A stretch of 64,000 nt of DNA from Sphingobium limneticum. GTDB taxonomy: Bacteria; Pseudomonadota; Alphaproteobacteria; Sphingomonadales; Sphingomonadaceae. Both the position numbers and the translations under genes were made by a program. Location: NCBI RefSeq assembly GCF_008710155.1, contig NZ_VYPZ01000003.1, positions 248,001-312,000 of the forward strand, written 5' to 3'. Below, one piece after another: positions 8,464 to 18,367 of the stretch. Under the pieces are notes generated by a model. It saw nothing but the letters and a program-made list of their open reading frames with translations, was not told the DNA's origin and did not search any database. Numbering within the stretch: position 1 is the stretch's first letter; every line of letters starts with the position of its first letter.

Positions 8464-9405
8464 ATGGCTGACGGCAGTCCGAAGGACGGCACCGCTTCGA
8501 AAGAAGGGGACAGTAGCAACGAGGGCGGCTTATGGAGCGGCATCAAGTCGCTCCTGTTCGGCGAGGGCGAAGAAACCAGTCTCCGCAAGGAATTGGAAGA
8601 AGCGCTCGACGAATATGATGAAGACGAGCAGGACGAGAATAGCGCCCCCCCGGCCAAGGGCGACCTGTCCGCGATCGAGCGGCAGATGGTGCGCAACCTG
8701 CTCCATTTTTCCGAACATACGGTCGATGACGTCGCCGTGCCCCGCGCGGACATCATCGCGATCGAGGAGAAGGCGAGTTTCGCCGACCTCGCCGCCCTGT
8801 TCGCCGAGGCCGGGCATAGCCGCGTGCCGGTCTATCGCGGGACGCTCGATACCATTGTCGGCATGATCCACATTCGCGATGCCTTCGCCATATTGGCCGG
8901 CAAATCGCCGGTGCCCGACACGCTGGAACCGCTGATCCGTCAGCCGCTCTATGTGCCTGAAAGTATGGGCGCGCTCGACCTGCTGGCGGAAATGCGCGCC
9001 AAGCGGACGCATCTGGCCATCGTGCTGGACGAATATTCGGGCACGGAAGGGCTTTTGACCTTCGAAGATCTGGTCGAGGAAATCGTCGGCGACGTCGAAG
9101 ATGAGCATGACGACGCGCCCGAAGCGATGCTGGTGCCGCTCGATGGCGGCCTGTGGGACGCCGACGCCCGCGCCGAGTTGGACGATGTCGCGGACGAAAT
9201 CGACGAAAAGCTGGGCGAAGTCGAGGAAGATGTCGACACGCTGGGCGGCCTGGCCTTCGTACTGGCCGGACGCGTGCCCGAGCCGGGCGAGATACTCGAT
9301 CATGGTCCCAGCGGGTGGAAGCTGGAGATCGTCGCCAGCGATGGTCGCCGGGTTACGCGGCTGCGCCTGCATCCACCGGTCGCGTTGGAAGAGGTGGAGG
9401 AATAA
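8464..9405 (+). CDS. corC: CorC/HlyC family CBS-domain protein
   Basis: 313 residues. An acidic N-terminal stretch is followed by paired CBS domains (about 85-205; VPRADIIAI opens the first) and a CorC_HlyC domain (about 225-305). There is no DUF21 membrane domain, so it is the soluble CorC type linked to magnesium and cobalt efflux or to lipoprotein processing next to lnt. The ATG at 8464 is chosen because the next in-frame start would shorten the acidic N-terminus. The Shine-Dalgarno is weak. It ends the phoH-ybeY-corC run. Confidence 0.88.
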   Translation: MADGSPKDGTASKEGDSSNEGGLWSGIKSLLFGEGEETSLRKELEEALDEYDEDEQDENSAPPAKGDLSAIERQMVRNLLHFSEHTVDDVAVPRADIIAIEEKASFADLAALFAEAGHSRVPVYRGTLDTIVGMIHIRDAFAILAGKSPVPDTLEPLIRQPLYVPESMGALDLLAEMRAKRTHLAIVLDEYSGTEGLLTFEDLVEEIVGDVEDEHDDAPEAMLVPLDGGLWDADARAELDDVADEIDEKLGEVEEDVDTLGGLAFVLAGRVPEPGEILDHGPSGWKLEIVASDGRRVTRLRLHPPVALEEVEE

Positions 9406-9526
9406 AAGCCTCCACCTGAAATTTCCGTCGGCAAATTTTCGATACCGACGAAATGTTAAGCCTGCGCGCGCATAGCCTGCCATAGGGACATCAGGCGTCA
9501 TCGTCCTTCGACGAATATGGTAGGCA

Positions 9527-11014
9527 ATGCGAAACGAGCGTAGCAAATTTCAGAGCGGTGGCAGCGCGGACATGAGTTTCGCCGCACCATGGTCGCCGAT
9601 CGAGACATTGCTGCTGGCGCTGCTATGCGCCGCGACCCTGTTCTTTACGGTCATCACTCCGCCCTTTCAGGCGCCGGACGAAAACCAGCATTATATGAAA
9701 GCGCTGGCGCTGGCGCAGGGCGATATGCTGACCCGCCAGCAGGGCGAAGCGATCGGCACCGACCTGCCCCGCGCGGCGCTGGACATTCACGCCGTCGATT
9801 TCCCGACCGATGTGCCCCCTACCCTGCGCCGGTTCGATCGCGCACAGATCGCCGCCAGTGCGCAGGCGGACGCCGGGCGCAGTGGGACCGCCTTTGCCGA
9901 CTTCCCCAATGTCGCCAGCTATGCGCCCAGCCTTTATGCGCCGGGTGCATTGGGATTGATGCTGGGCAAGACGATGGGCCTGCCCTGGATCAACGCCTTC
10001 TATGTCGGGCGGCTGGTCAATGCGCTGAGCGGCCTGCTGTTGCTGATCGCGGCACTGCGCCTGCTGCCCTTCGGGCGCAATGCGCTGCTGGCGACCGCGC
10101 TGTTGCCGACCTTTGCCTATCAGACCGGATCGCTGTCACCCGATGCCCTGATCAACGGGCTGGGCTTTCTGGGGCTGGCGCTGACGTTGCGCACCGGCTT
10201 CATGACCGCCACGCCCGCGCGATCGGCTGCCCTGCTGGTGACCGGGCCGTTGCTGGCGCTGTGCAAGGGCGTTTACCTGCCGCTGATGGCCGCAGGGCTG
10301 CGCTGGCAACAGCATCGCCGCGATCTGCGGCCGGGCCTGATCCTGGGCGCGATGGCGCTGGGCGCGTTCGGCTTCGTCGGATGGATGCATTATTCGGGCG
10401 GCAGCCAGGCGCTCTATCATATCCAGTCGCGCCGGACCGGCGAGACGATGATGACCGCGCCGCTCGGCGAGCAGCTCAAGATCGTGCTGCATGATCCGAT
10501 CAACTATATCCGCATCCTTGTCAGCAGTGTGACCGAGCGGGCGCCGGTCTATGCGTTGCAGATCGTCGGGCGGTTCGGCTGGAACGCGATCTTGCTGCCA
10601 TTGGTCGCCTATCCGCTGGCTGCGCTGATGCTGGGGGCCGGCGTCGCCAACGGGGTCGGCGCGCGTTTCGGCATGGGCCAGAGACTATGGTGGCTGGCGG
10701 TGGCGGCGGGTATCGCGCTGTTGATCGAAACGGCCATGTATCTGACCGGCACGCCGCTGGGCGCGGACTATATTCAGGGGACGCAGGGGCGCTATTTCCT
10801 GCCGATCCTGCCGTTGGTGCTGATCGCGCCGTCCCCCGCCGGGCCGATGCGCGGGGCGCAGAAACTGTTCGCCATTACCGCGATCCTGCTGGCTGCAATC
10901 GCCGCGGCGACGGTGTTCGACAGTTTCTGGATCCACGGCTTCGTCACCAGCGACGGCATGCCGCCACATGACAGCATCGGCCGCGCGCTCCTGCTACCCT
11001 CGCCGCGCTGGTAG
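9527..11014 (+). CDS. DUF2142 family polytopic membrane protein
   Basis: 495 residues with about ten or eleven hydrophobic segments. The N-terminal TPPFQAPDENQHYMKA matches the DUF2142 signature (PPF-x-PDE-x2-H), a loop that resembles that of GT-C lipid-linked glycosyltransferases. It may transfer sugars at the inner membrane, but no substrate can be named. An alternative start is the ATG at 9572. Its stop lies 21 bases inside the end of the convergent PAP2 gene. Confidence 0.8.
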   Translation: MRNERSKFQSGGSADMSFAAPWSPIETLLLALLCAATLFFTVITPPFQAPDENQHYMKALALAQGDMLTRQQGEAIGTDLPRAALDIHAVDFPTDVPPTLRRFDRAQIAASAQADAGRSGTAFADFPNVASYAPSLYAPGALGLMLGKTMGLPWINAFYVGRLVNALSGLLLLIAALRLLPFGRNALLATALLPTFAYQTGSLSPDALINGLGFLGLALTLRTGFMTATPARSAALLVTGPLLALCKGVYLPLMAAGLRWQQHRRDLRPGLILGAMALGAFGFVGWMHYSGGSQALYHIQSRRTGETMMTAPLGEQLKIVLHDPINYIRILVSSVTERAPVYALQIVGRFGWNAILLPLVAYPLAALMLGAGVANGVGARFGMGQRLWWLAVAAGIALLIETAMYLTGTPLGADYIQGTQGRYFLPILPLVLIAPSPAGPMRGAQKLFAITAILLAAIAAATVFDSFWIHGFVTSDGMPPHDSIGRALLLPSPRW

Positions 11015-11632
11015 CCAGAGGCGGCAAAAGGCCAGCCAGCCCAGCCCTTCGATCCAGCCGGCGGTGACGTCGCTCGGCCAATGGACGCCGAGCCAGACAC
11101 GGCTGATGCCGATGAGTGCGATCATCGCTGCGGCCGCGACATAGCCACTCCGGTGCGCCACCAGCATCGCCAGCGCGCCGAAGAACATCATGTTGCCCGC
11201 CGCATGGCCGCTGGGGAAGCTGTAGCTGTGAACATTGTCCAGATGCGGCAGCAGGTCGGGGCGTGGGGCGGCGAAAATCTGCTTGAGGATCAGGTTCAGC
11301 GCCGTCCCGCCGGCCATCATCGCCGCCAGCCAGCAGGCGCCTTTTCGCCGTCCGACCCAGAATAAAGTGCCCAGCGACAGGGCCAGCAATATCAGGCGAC
11401 CCGCCGTTCCACCGATGGCAGAGGCGCTGCGCATCCACGGCGTGACATGCTGCCCCACGGCGCTATCCCGCGCGGCCCCTGCCCGCTCCATCAGTCCGAC
11501 ATTCAGCCAGTCGAGCCAACCCGCGCGCTGCATGAGCGCGATCGCCAAAACGCAAAAAAGCGCGAGAGCCAAAGCCCCCGCGCCTTTCATTATCCTCGTT
11601 TGCCGCGATTTCCGAGCCGTCAGATGTTTCAT
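10994..11632 (-). CDS. PAP2 superfamily phosphatase (membrane)
   Basis: About 212 residues, five or six membrane segments. The three phosphatase motifs are clear: KQIFAAPRPD, SFPSGH and SRVWLGVHWPSD. Members dephosphorylate undecaprenyl diphosphate, phosphatidic acid or phosphatidylglycerol phosphate. It follows lpdA by 28 bases on the same strand. The start is set at the ATG at 11632; an in-frame ATG at 11590 is closer to the first membrane helix and has GAGG just upstream. The 3' end overlaps the DUF2142 gene tail to tail. Confidence 0.83.
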   Translation of the reverse strand: MKHLTARKSRQTRIMKGAGALALALFCVLAIALMQRAGWLDWLNVGLMERAGAARDSAVGQHVTPWMRSASAIGGTAGRLILLALSLGTLFWVGRRKGACWLAAMMAGGTALNLILKQIFAAPRPDLLPHLDNVHSYSFPSGHAAGNMMFFGALAMLVAHRSGYVAAAAMIALIGISRVWLGVHWPSDVTAGWIEGLGWLAFCRLWLPARRG

Positions 11633-11660
11633 CTGACTTGAAATCGCTCCTGGCCACCGA

Positions 11661-13055
11661 TCAGATATGGATCGCACGCCCATAGGCCGCGAGCACGCTT
11701 TCATGCATCGATTCCGAAATGGTCGGATGCGGGAAGACGGTGTGCATCAGTTCCGCCTCGGTCGTCTCCAGCGTCTTGCCGATGGTATAGCCCTGGATCA
11801 TTTCCGTGACTTCCGCGCCGATCATGTGCGCGCCCAGCAGTTCGCCGGTCTTGGCGTCGAACACCGTCTTAGTGAAGCCTTCGGCCTCGCCCAGCGCGAT
11901 CGCCTTGCCATTGCCGATGAAGGGGAACATGCCGACCTTCACCTCATAGCCCGCTTCCTTCGCCTTGGCTTCGGTCAGGCCGACGCTGGCGATCTGCGGA
12001 TGGCAATAGGTGCAGCCCGGAATGTTGCGGACGTCCATGGCGTGGGGATGCTTGCCGGCAATCGCTTCGGCCACGATCACGCCTTCATGGCTTGCCTTGT
12101 GCGCCAGCCATGGCGGCGCGGTGACGTCGCCGATCGCCCAGATGCCGTCCACATTGGTCTTGCAGGTCGGATCGGTGACGATGTGGCCCCGTTCCGTCTT
12201 GATGCCCAATTCTTCCAGACCGATATTTTCGGTGTTGGGGACGATGCCGATCGCGACGATGACATGGCTATATTCGCCGGTAACGACCTTGCCGTCCTTG
12301 TCCTTGATCGCGGCCTTCACGCCGTTCGCGCCGACTTCCAGCTTATCGACGCCAGCGCCGGTCAGGATGGTCATGCCCTGCTTCTTGAGCGCCTTTTCGA
12401 GGAACGCGGACACGTCCTTGTCTTCCACGGGAACGACGCGGTCCATCATTTCGACGACGGTGACGTCTGCGCCCATGTCATTGTAGAAGCTGGCAAATTC
12501 GATGCCGATCGCGCCCGATCCGATGACCAGCAGCTTGCTGGGCATTTCCGCCGGGGTCATGGCGTGGCGATAGGTCCACACGCGCTTGCCGTCCGCCTTC
12601 GCAAAGGGCAGGTCGCGGGCGCGGGCGCCGGTCGCGACGATGATGTTCTTGGCCGTCAGCTCTTCGGTCTTGCCGTCCTTCGTGACGGTCAGCTTGCCTT
12701 TGCCGGTCAGCTTGCCGTCGCCCATATGGACGGCGATCTTGTTCTTCTTCATCAGGTGCGTGACGCCCTGATTAAGCTGTTTGGCGACGCCGCGCGAACG
12801 CTTCACGACGGCTTCGATGTCGGCGCTGATCTTCTCAGCCTTCAGGCCATAGTCGCCGGCGTGGCTCATATAGTGGAAGATTTCCGCCGAACGCAGCAGC
12901 GCCTTGGTCGGGATGCAGCCCCAGTTGAGGCAGATGCCGCCCAGATTTTCGCGCTCGACGATCGCGGTCTTCAGACCCAGTTGGGCGGCGCGGATGGCAG
13001 CCACATAGCCGCCGGGGCCGGAGCCCAGAACGATGACATCATAAGTATCAGCCAT
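11661..13055 (-). CDS. lpdA: Dihydrolipoyl dehydrogenase (E3)
   Basis: 464 residues. The FAD-binding GSGPGG is at 11-16. The redox disulfide Cys42/Cys47 lies in GGICLNWGCIPTK, a central NAD-binding GSGAIG follows, and the C-terminal catalytic His is in HPHPTISE. It reoxidises the lipoyl arms of the pyruvate dehydrogenase E2 encoded just upstream. It starts 18 bases after the thioesterase gene in the pdhC-thioesterase-lpdA order. Confidence 0.96.
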   Translation of the reverse strand: MADTYDVIVLGSGPGGYVAAIRAAQLGLKTAIVERENLGGICLNWGCIPTKALLRSAEIFHYMSHAGDYGLKAEKISADIEAVVKRSRGVAKQLNQGVTHLMKKNKIAVHMGDGKLTGKGKLTVTKDGKTEELTAKNIIVATGARARDLPFAKADGKRVWTYRHAMTPAEMPSKLLVIGSGAIGIEFASFYNDMGADVTVVEMMDRVVPVEDKDVSAFLEKALKKQGMTILTGAGVDKLEVGANGVKAAIKDKDGKVVTGEYSHVIVAIGIVPNTENIGLEELGIKTERGHIVTDPTCKTNVDGIWAIGDVTAPPWLAHKASHEGVIVAEAIAGKHPHAMDVRNIPGCTYCHPQIASVGLTEAKAKEAGYEVKVGMFPFIGNGKAIALGEAEGFTKTVFDAKTGELLGAHMIGAEVTEMIQGYTIGKTLETTEAELMHTVFPHPTISESMHESVLAAYGRAIHI

Positions 13056-13072
13056 GATCAGTCTCTCTAATC

Positions 13073-13489
13073 TTACTTCGCCGCGCCGGTTTCGGTCGGC
13101 AGGGGCGGAACGGAACGGGGCTGGCGATCCTCTCCGATCGCCACGAAGCTGAAGGTCGCGTGGGTGACGCGATAGGAACGGTCGTCATGACGCGCGCGGC
13201 GCCATGCCTCGACATAGATTTTCATCGACGTGCGACCGACCGACTTGAGCGTCGCAAAGACCGACAGCTCATCGCCGACCACGACCGGGCGGAGGAAGGT
13301 CATCCCTTCCACCGCGATGGTCACGGCGCGGCCATGGCTGTGCCGGGCTGCGACGGAGCCAGCCGCCGAGTCCATGACGCTCATCAACCAGCCGCCAAAA
13401 ATATCCCCATAGGGATTGGTGTCGGTCGGCATGGCGATGACCCGCACCGCCGGACTGATATCCGGCGGGGTTTCGTCGACATAGGCCAT
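13073..13489 (-). CDS. Hotdog-fold acyl-CoA thioesterase (YciA-like)
   Basis: 138 residues. The DTNPYGDIFGGWLMSVMDSAAG block matches the YciA/BACH acyl-CoA thioesterases (Asn, Gly and Asp in the N-x-G-D-x-F-G-G pattern). It would release free fatty or short-chain acids from CoA. Its ATG shares one base with the stop of pdhC (TGATG), so translation is coupled. Placement between E2 and E3 of pyruvate dehydrogenase suggests a link to acyl-CoA balance, but this is inference. Confidence 0.85.
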   Translation of the reverse strand: MAYVDETPPDISPAVRVIAMPTDTNPYGDIFGGWLMSVMDSAAGSVAARHSHGRAVTIAVEGMTFLRPVVVGDELSVFATLKSVGRTSMKIYVEAWRRARHDDRSYRVTHATFSFVAIGEDRQPRSVPPLPTETGAAK

Positions 13490-14799
13490 CAGGCGAGCAG
13501 GCCGATCGGGTTTTCGATCAACTGCTTGAACGCCTGCATCAGGCGGGCGCCATCGGCGCCGTCGATGGCACGGTGATCGAAGCTGCCGGTCGCCGACATG
13601 ACGGTCGCGATCTGGACCGAGTCATCGACGATATAGGGACGCTTCTCACCCGCGCCGATCGCCATGATCATCGCCTGGGGCGGGTTGATGACAGCTTCGA
13701 ACTGCTTGATGCCGAACATGCCCATGTTGGAGAGCGAGGCGGTCCCGCCCTGATATTCTTCCGGCTTCAGCTTGCCGTCCTTGGCACGGCTGGCCAGATC
13801 CTTCATCGCGGTAGAGATGGAGGCGACGCCCTTGCCGGCGGCGTCCGTGACGATCGGGGTGATCAGACCACCGGGGATCGACACGGCAACGCTGATATCG
13901 GCGCGCTTGAATTGCAGCATCTGGTCGCCGGCGAACTGCACGTTGCACTCGGGCACCTGCTCCAGCGCGACGCCCAGCGCCTTGATCAGCAGGTCGTTGA
14001 CCGACAGCTTGACCTTGCGGCTTTCCAGGCCGGCATTAAGCTCGCCGCGCAGTTTCAGCAGCTTGTCGAGCTGAATGTCGACGGTCAGGTAGATGTGCGG
14101 CACCTGCTGCTTGGATTCGGTCAGGCGGCGCGCGATCGTCTTGCGCATGCCGCTGAGCTTGACGACCTCGTGCGGGATGCCGAAATCCTGCGCGGCGGCA
14201 GCTACCGGTGCGGGGGCTGCGGCGGCCGGGGCGGCGGCGGCGGCGGGCGCTGCGGCCGTCGGCGCGGCGGCGGGTGCGCCGGCCTTGGCGCCTTCGATGT
14301 CCGCCTTCACGATGCGGCCGTTGGTGCCGGTGCCGTTGACGCTAGCAAGGTCGATGCCCTTGGCTTCGGCGAGGCGGCGAGCGAGCGGGCTGGCCTTCAC
14401 GCGGTCGCCCGATGCGACGCTGGGCGCTGCGGCGGCCTTGGCAGGAACGGGGTCGGCCTTGGGCGCAGGGCTTTCGGCCTTTTCGGGTGCCGGATCGGCC
14501 TTGGGCGCTGCAGCGTCAGCCTTGCCACCACCGGCTGCGGCGGTCGCGACATCTTCGCCCTCTTCGGCGATGATGGCGATCACGGTGCCGACCTTCACGC
14601 CTTCGCTGCCTTCCGACACCAGGATCTTGGCGATCACGCCTTCATCCACGGCTTCGAATTCCATCGTCGCCTTGTCGGTTTCGATTTCGGCGAGCAGGTC
14701 GCCCGACGACACGGTGTCGCCTTCCTTGACCAGCCATTTGGCCAGCGTCCCTTCCTCCATGGTCGGGGACAAAGCGGGCATCTGGATCGTCTTGCTCAT
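13489..14799 (-). CDS. pdhC: Pyruvate dehydrogenase E2, dihydrolipoamide acetyltransferase
   Basis: 436 residues. One lipoyl domain (1-80, lipoyl Lys43 in ETDKATMEF) is followed by an Ala/Pro-rich linker, the peripheral subunit-binding domain (about 130-170, ASPLARRLA...GRIVKADI) and a second Ala-rich linker. The acetyltransferase domain has catalytic His409 in DHRAIDG. The N-terminus [15 protein letters not shown] is typical of the alphaproteobacterial PDH E2. E1 genes are not in the window, so they lie elsewhere. Confidence 0.95.
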   Translation of the reverse strand: MSKTIQMPALSPTMEEGTLAKWLVKEGDTVSSGDLLAEIETDKATMEFEAVDEGVIAKILVSEGSEGVKVGTVIAIIAEEGEDVATAAAGGGKADAAAPKADPAPEKAESPAPKADPVPAKAAAAPSVASGDRVKASPLARRLAEAKGIDLASVNGTGTNGRIVKADIEGAKAGAPAAAPTAAAPAAAAAPAAAAPAPVAAAAQDFGIPHEVVKLSGMRKTIARRLTESKQQVPHIYLTVDIQLDKLLKLRGELNAGLESRKVKLSVNDLLIKALGVALEQVPECNVQFAGDQMLQFKRADISVAVSIPGGLITPIVTDAAGKGVASISTAMKDLASRAKDGKLKPEEYQGGTASLSNMGMFGIKQFEAVINPPQAMIMAIGAGEKRPYIVDDSVQIATVMSATGSFDHRAIDGADGARLMQAFKQLIENPIGLLA

Positions 14800-14982
14800 G
14801 CTTTCGGGCCTCTTCTTGGCTTTACGGCTTTGGTCGTTGGCGCCGTGTTTTCACCCATTCGCCGCTTTGGTCAAGTGACGCCGTGGCAGACCCTCTTTTA
14901 TGGCTTTCATTTTACCGCTATGGTTCGTTGAGATGTTTTACGGAAACATCGCGCCATAAATATCATGCGGGGACGATAAGAA

Positions 14983-15438
14983 GTGCGGACATATCTGGTC
15001 GTCGTGGACGAATCGCCCGAAGCCGAAACCGCGCTGCGTTTCGCCGCGCGCCGCGCCGCCAAGACGGGCGGCGCCGTCCGCATTCTTGCACTGATCCCGC
15101 CGGCGGAGTTCGTCCAGTGGGGCGGCGTGCAGGCGACGATGGAGGATGAGGCGCTGCAACGGGCCGAAGCGCTGGTGACGAGCGCGGCCGGCACGCTGAC
15201 CGACGAATCCGGCATCCGCCCCAGCATCACCGTGCGTCAGGGCGATGCCGTCGCCGTGGTGCGCGGCACGCTGGAGGAAATGGACGATGTGGCCGCGCTG
15301 GTGCTGGGCGCGGCGGCCAGCGGCAATCCGGGCAAGCTGGTGACGCACTTTGCCGGCGCGGATGCCGGCAAGCTGCCCTGCCCGCTGATGATCATTCCGG
15401 GCGGGCTGGATAGCGACGCGATCGACCGGTTGAGTTAA
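14983..15438 (+). CDS. Universal stress protein (UspA family)
   Basis: 151 residues. The Rossmann-like Usp fold is seen in VVVDESPEAETALRFAARRA at the start. The C-terminal nucleotide-binding motif is altered: LVLGAAASGNPGKLVTHF replaces the usual G-x2-G-x9-G-S/T. The start is a GTG at 14983. A small hairpin (GATGTTT/AAACATC, 14932-14950) lies in the leader, between this gene and the divergent pdhC. The trigger and partner are unknown. Confidence 0.82.
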   Translation: MRTYLVVVDESPEAETALRFAARRAAKTGGAVRILALIPPAEFVQWGGVQATMEDEALQRAEALVTSAAGTLTDESGIRPSITVRQGDAVAVVRGTLEEMDDVAALVLGAAASGNPGKLVTHFAGADAGKLPCPLMIIPGGLDSDAIDRLS

Positions 15439-15450
15439 AGCGCCCGCGCC

Positions 15451-15586
15451 CTGACAATCCTCCCCTTCAAGGGGAGCTGGCTGGTCGAAGACCAGACGGA
15501 GGGGTATCACCCTCTCAATAGCGAGCTACCCCACCGTCACGCGCTTCGCGCGCGCTACCTCCCCTTACAGGGGAGGATCTTGTCAG
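15451..15586. repeat. Palindromic intergenic element at the end of rnr
   Basis: About 136 bases bounded by CTGACAA and TTGTCAG. Inside are TCCTCCCCTTCAAGGGGAG at the left and the near mirror CTCCCCTTACAGGGGAGGA at the right, with a GC-rich centre. The right end covers the rnr stop codon (15583-15585). It has the form of a small non-autonomous repeat seen in alphaproteobacteria and may act as a two-way terminator. Confidence 0.7.
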
Positions 15587-17892
15587 CGTTTATGCTTGCC
15601 CCGTTTCGCGCCGATGTGGCGGATATTCTTCGGGCGACCGCGATGCACGACACCCGGCCGGGTGCGGTCGCGCTTCATCGGGCCGCCGCGCGGCGCGGGA
15701 TTGTCGGGTAGTTCGAAACGGAGCGATCCGTTGATCGGGTCCGCCTCCGCCAGTCGCAACTCCAGCCGCTGGCCGACCGTGTAGCGATCGCCGCTGTCCA
15801 CGCCCTGCAACGCCTTGCCCGCTTCGTCATAGTAGAAATGCTCGGCGCCCATAGTCGACACCGGGACCAGCCCGTCGCCACCCAGCCCATCGACCGTGGC
15901 GAAGAAACCGAAATTCTGAACCCCGGTGATGCGTGCCTTCACCACTTCGCCGACATGGGCGGACAGGAACGCGGCGACATAGCGGTCGACCGTCTCCCGC
16001 TCCGCCTCCATCGCGCGGCGTTCATGGCCGGAAATCATTTCGCCGACCCGGCCCATATTCTCATAATCCTCCTGGCTGAGGGAGGAGCGGTCCGGGATCA
16101 CCTTGTCCTTGGGCGCCGGAAGATCCAGGCCATAGGCGCCCACAAGCGCGCGGTGGACCAGAAGGTCGGCATAGCGGCGGATGGGCGAGGTAAAATGGGC
16201 GTAGCTGCCCAGCGCAAGGCCGAAATGCCCCATATTCTGCGGACTGTAATAGGCCTGGGTCTGGCTGCGCAGGATCTGGGTCATGATCTGCTCCTTCTCC
16301 TCCGACTCCCCGACCTTGCGGATCAGGGCGTTGAAGGTAGCAGGCCGGATCACCTGCCCCAGCGCGAAATCGATGTCGAAGGTCGCCAGATATTCCTTGA
16401 GCGCAACGAGCTTTTCGCGACCCGGCGTTTCATGGACACGATACATGACAGGCGCCTTCTTCGCCTCCAGCGCCTTGGCCGCCGCGACATTGGCCGCGAT
16501 CATATAATCCTCGATCAGCATATGCGCGTCCAGCCGTTCGCGCACGGCGACGCTGACGATCTTGCCAAATTCGTCCAGCACCACGCGCCGTTCTGGCAGG
16601 TCCAGCGCCAAAGGATCGCGCGCGTCGCGCGCCTTGCGCAGCAGCGCCCAGCAAGCCCAGAGGGGCTTGAGCGCGGGTTCGAGGAGATCATTATCCTTCG
16701 TGCCGTCGATCGCCGCCTGCGCATCTTCATAGGCCAGCACCGCAGCAACCCGGATCACGGCGCGCGTGAAGCGCCAGGCCGTGACCTTGCCCTGCGCATT
16801 GATGGTGAGGTGACAGGCCATGGCCGCCCGGTCCTGCCCGGCGCGCAGCGAACACATGTCGGACGACAGTTCGTGCGGCAGCATCGGCACGACCTGATCG
16901 GGGAAATAGACGCTGTTACCGCGCTTGCGGGCTTCCTTGTCCAGCGCGCTGCCGGGCCGGACATAGTAGCTGACATCGGCGATGGCGACGATCGCCTTAT
17001 AGCCGCCGGTATTGCCTTCATCTTCGTCAGGCGCCGCCCAGACGGCATCGTCATGGTCGCGCGCGTCGGACGGGTCGATCGCGACGATCGGCAAATGGCG
17101 CAGATCCTCGCGCTTTTCCTCGTGCAGCGGCAGGGCCGACGCCTTGGTCGCCTCCTCCTCCACGCGATCCGGGAAAACATGGGGAATGCCATGTTTGTGG
17201 ATGGCGATCAGGCTGAAGCTGCGCGGGGCGAAGGGGTCGCCCAGAATGTCGGTGACGCGGGCCGAGATGCGCGGCGGGCGGCCATGGGGTTCGGCCAGCA
17301 CCAGATCGCCGGGCTTGGCGGTGCCGACGTCGCTGATCAACGTATCCTTGCGGATGCGCTTGTCGACCGGACGCAGCCACAACTTGCCGTCGGCCATTAC
17401 CTCCACCACGCCCAGCAATTCCTCGCTGGCCTTGGCAAGTTTCTTCATCGGATGCGCGACCCAGCCGCGACCGGCCTCTTCCGTGCGGGCAAGGATACGG
17501 TCGCCGATGGTCAGCGCACCGCGCTTGCCCCGTTCGATGACGCGCAGGCGGGGCGCGGGCTGGCCTTCGGCTTCCCACCGTTCGGGTGTGGCGATCAGGG
17601 TCGTGTCGTCCACATCGACGATGCGCAGCACCGTAACCTTGGGCACGCCGCCCATCTTGTGGAAGGCGCGGGCCGGGCCAAGGTCGATCAACCCCTCGTC
17701 CGCCATGTCCTTCAACAACGCCTTGAGCGCGATCTTCTCCTGCCCTTTCAGGCCGAACGCCTTGGCGATTTCGCGCTTGCCGGCGGGCTGGTCCGACGTC
17801 GTGATGAATTCCACCACCTGATCGCGGGTCGGGAAACCGGCGGGACGGACTTTGGTGCGGGCGGGTGTTTTGCTTTTGGGGGTCGATGCCAT
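15583..17892 (-). CDS. rnr: Ribonuclease R
   Basis: 769 residues. Cold-shock-like domains precede the RNB catalytic domain, whose acidic cluster DPSDARDHDDA binds the metal ions. An S1 domain (VGEVVKARITGVQNFGFFA) follows, then a basic tail rich in Arg/Lys. It degrades structured RNA 3' to 5'. The ATG at 17892 is chosen; a longer reading to 17970 would overlap the divergent cupin gene start. The stop codon falls inside a repeat element. Confidence 0.95.
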   Translation of the reverse strand: MASTPKSKTPARTKVRPAGFPTRDQVVEFITTSDQPAGKREIAKAFGLKGQEKIALKALLKDMADEGLIDLGPARAFHKMGGVPKVTVLRIVDVDDTTLIATPERWEAEGQPAPRLRVIERGKRGALTIGDRILARTEEAGRGWVAHPMKKLAKASEELLGVVEVMADGKLWLRPVDKRIRKDTLISDVGTAKPGDLVLAEPHGRPPRISARVTDILGDPFAPRSFSLIAIHKHGIPHVFPDRVEEEATKASALPLHEEKREDLRHLPIVAIDPSDARDHDDAVWAAPDEDEGNTGGYKAIVAIADVSYYVRPGSALDKEARKRGNSVYFPDQVVPMLPHELSSDMCSLRAGQDRAAMACHLTINAQGKVTAWRFTRAVIRVAAVLAYEDAQAAIDGTKDNDLLEPALKPLWACWALLRKARDARDPLALDLPERRVVLDEFGKIVSVAVRERLDAHMLIEDYMIAANVAAAKALEAKKAPVMYRVHETPGREKLVALKEYLATFDIDFALGQVIRPATFNALIRKVGESEEKEQIMTQILRSQTQAYYSPQNMGHFGLALGSYAHFTSPIRRYADLLVHRALVGAYGLDLPAPKDKVIPDRSSLSQEDYENMGRVGEMISGHERRAMEAERETVDRYVAAFLSAHVGEVVKARITGVQNFGFFATVDGLGGDGLVPVSTMGAEHFYYDEAGKALQGVDSGDRYTVGQRLELRLAEADPINGSLRFELPDNPAPRGGPMKRDRTRPGVVHRGRPKNIRHIGAKRGKHKR

Positions 17893-17968
17893 GAACCAGC
17901 TATAGGGATGCGGCGGCGGCGATACCAGCGCTATGGCGGGGCGGCGGTAGCGCTTCGTTGGAGCAGGC

Positions 17969-18367
17969 ATGAACGCCCTGCTCCTGATCGCCGCTGCCGC
18001 GAGCGCGCCCTTGCCCTCCCCCGTCCAGAAGGAGGGGGCCGAACATTATGTCTGGGGCGGCGTGAATGACGGCTGGCATCTGGTGAAGCGCGACGACCTG
18101 TCGGTGATAGAAGAACGCATCCAGCCGGGCGCGGCCGAAGTCCGACATTATCATCAGAAGGCGCGGCAATTCTTCTATGTGCTGGCGGGGGAATTGACGA
18201 TGGAAACGGCTGGGCAGACGCATCGGCTGACCGTCGGACAGGGGATCGAGATCGCGCCGGGTGTGCCGCATCAGGCGCAGAACCGGAGCGCCGCGCCGGT
18301 GGAGATATTGGTGACATCGACGCCCAAAAGCCATGGCGACCGGGTGGAGGCGCCGTTGGCCGAATAG
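17969..18367 (+). CDS. Cupin-domain protein, possibly exported
   Basis: 132 residues. One cupin domain: HYHQKARQFFYVLAGE supplies the metal-binding His pair and Glu/Gln, and PGVPHQ the last His. Residues 1-13 (MNALLLIAAAASA) resemble a short signal peptide, which would place it in the periplasm, but no basic n-region is present. GGAG lies 5 bases before the ATG at 17969. The gene diverges from rnr. The ligand is unknown. Confidence 0.75.
   Translation: MNALLLIAAAASAPLPSPVQKEGAEHYVWGGVNDGWHLVKRDDLSVIEERIQPGAAEVRHYHQKARQFFYVLAGELTMETAGQTHRLTVGQGIEIAPGVPHQAQNRSAAPVEILVTSTPKSHGDRVEAPLAE

Noticed and set aside
11667..13070. A 467-codon open frame on the plus strand
   Set aside because: It lies opposite lpdA, which has full cofactor and redox motifs. 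Composition (His, Asp, Gly, Arg rich) is that of a shadow frame in GC-rich DNA.
15838..18069. A 743-codon open frame on the plus strand
   Set aside because: Antisense to RNase R and without any recognisable domain.
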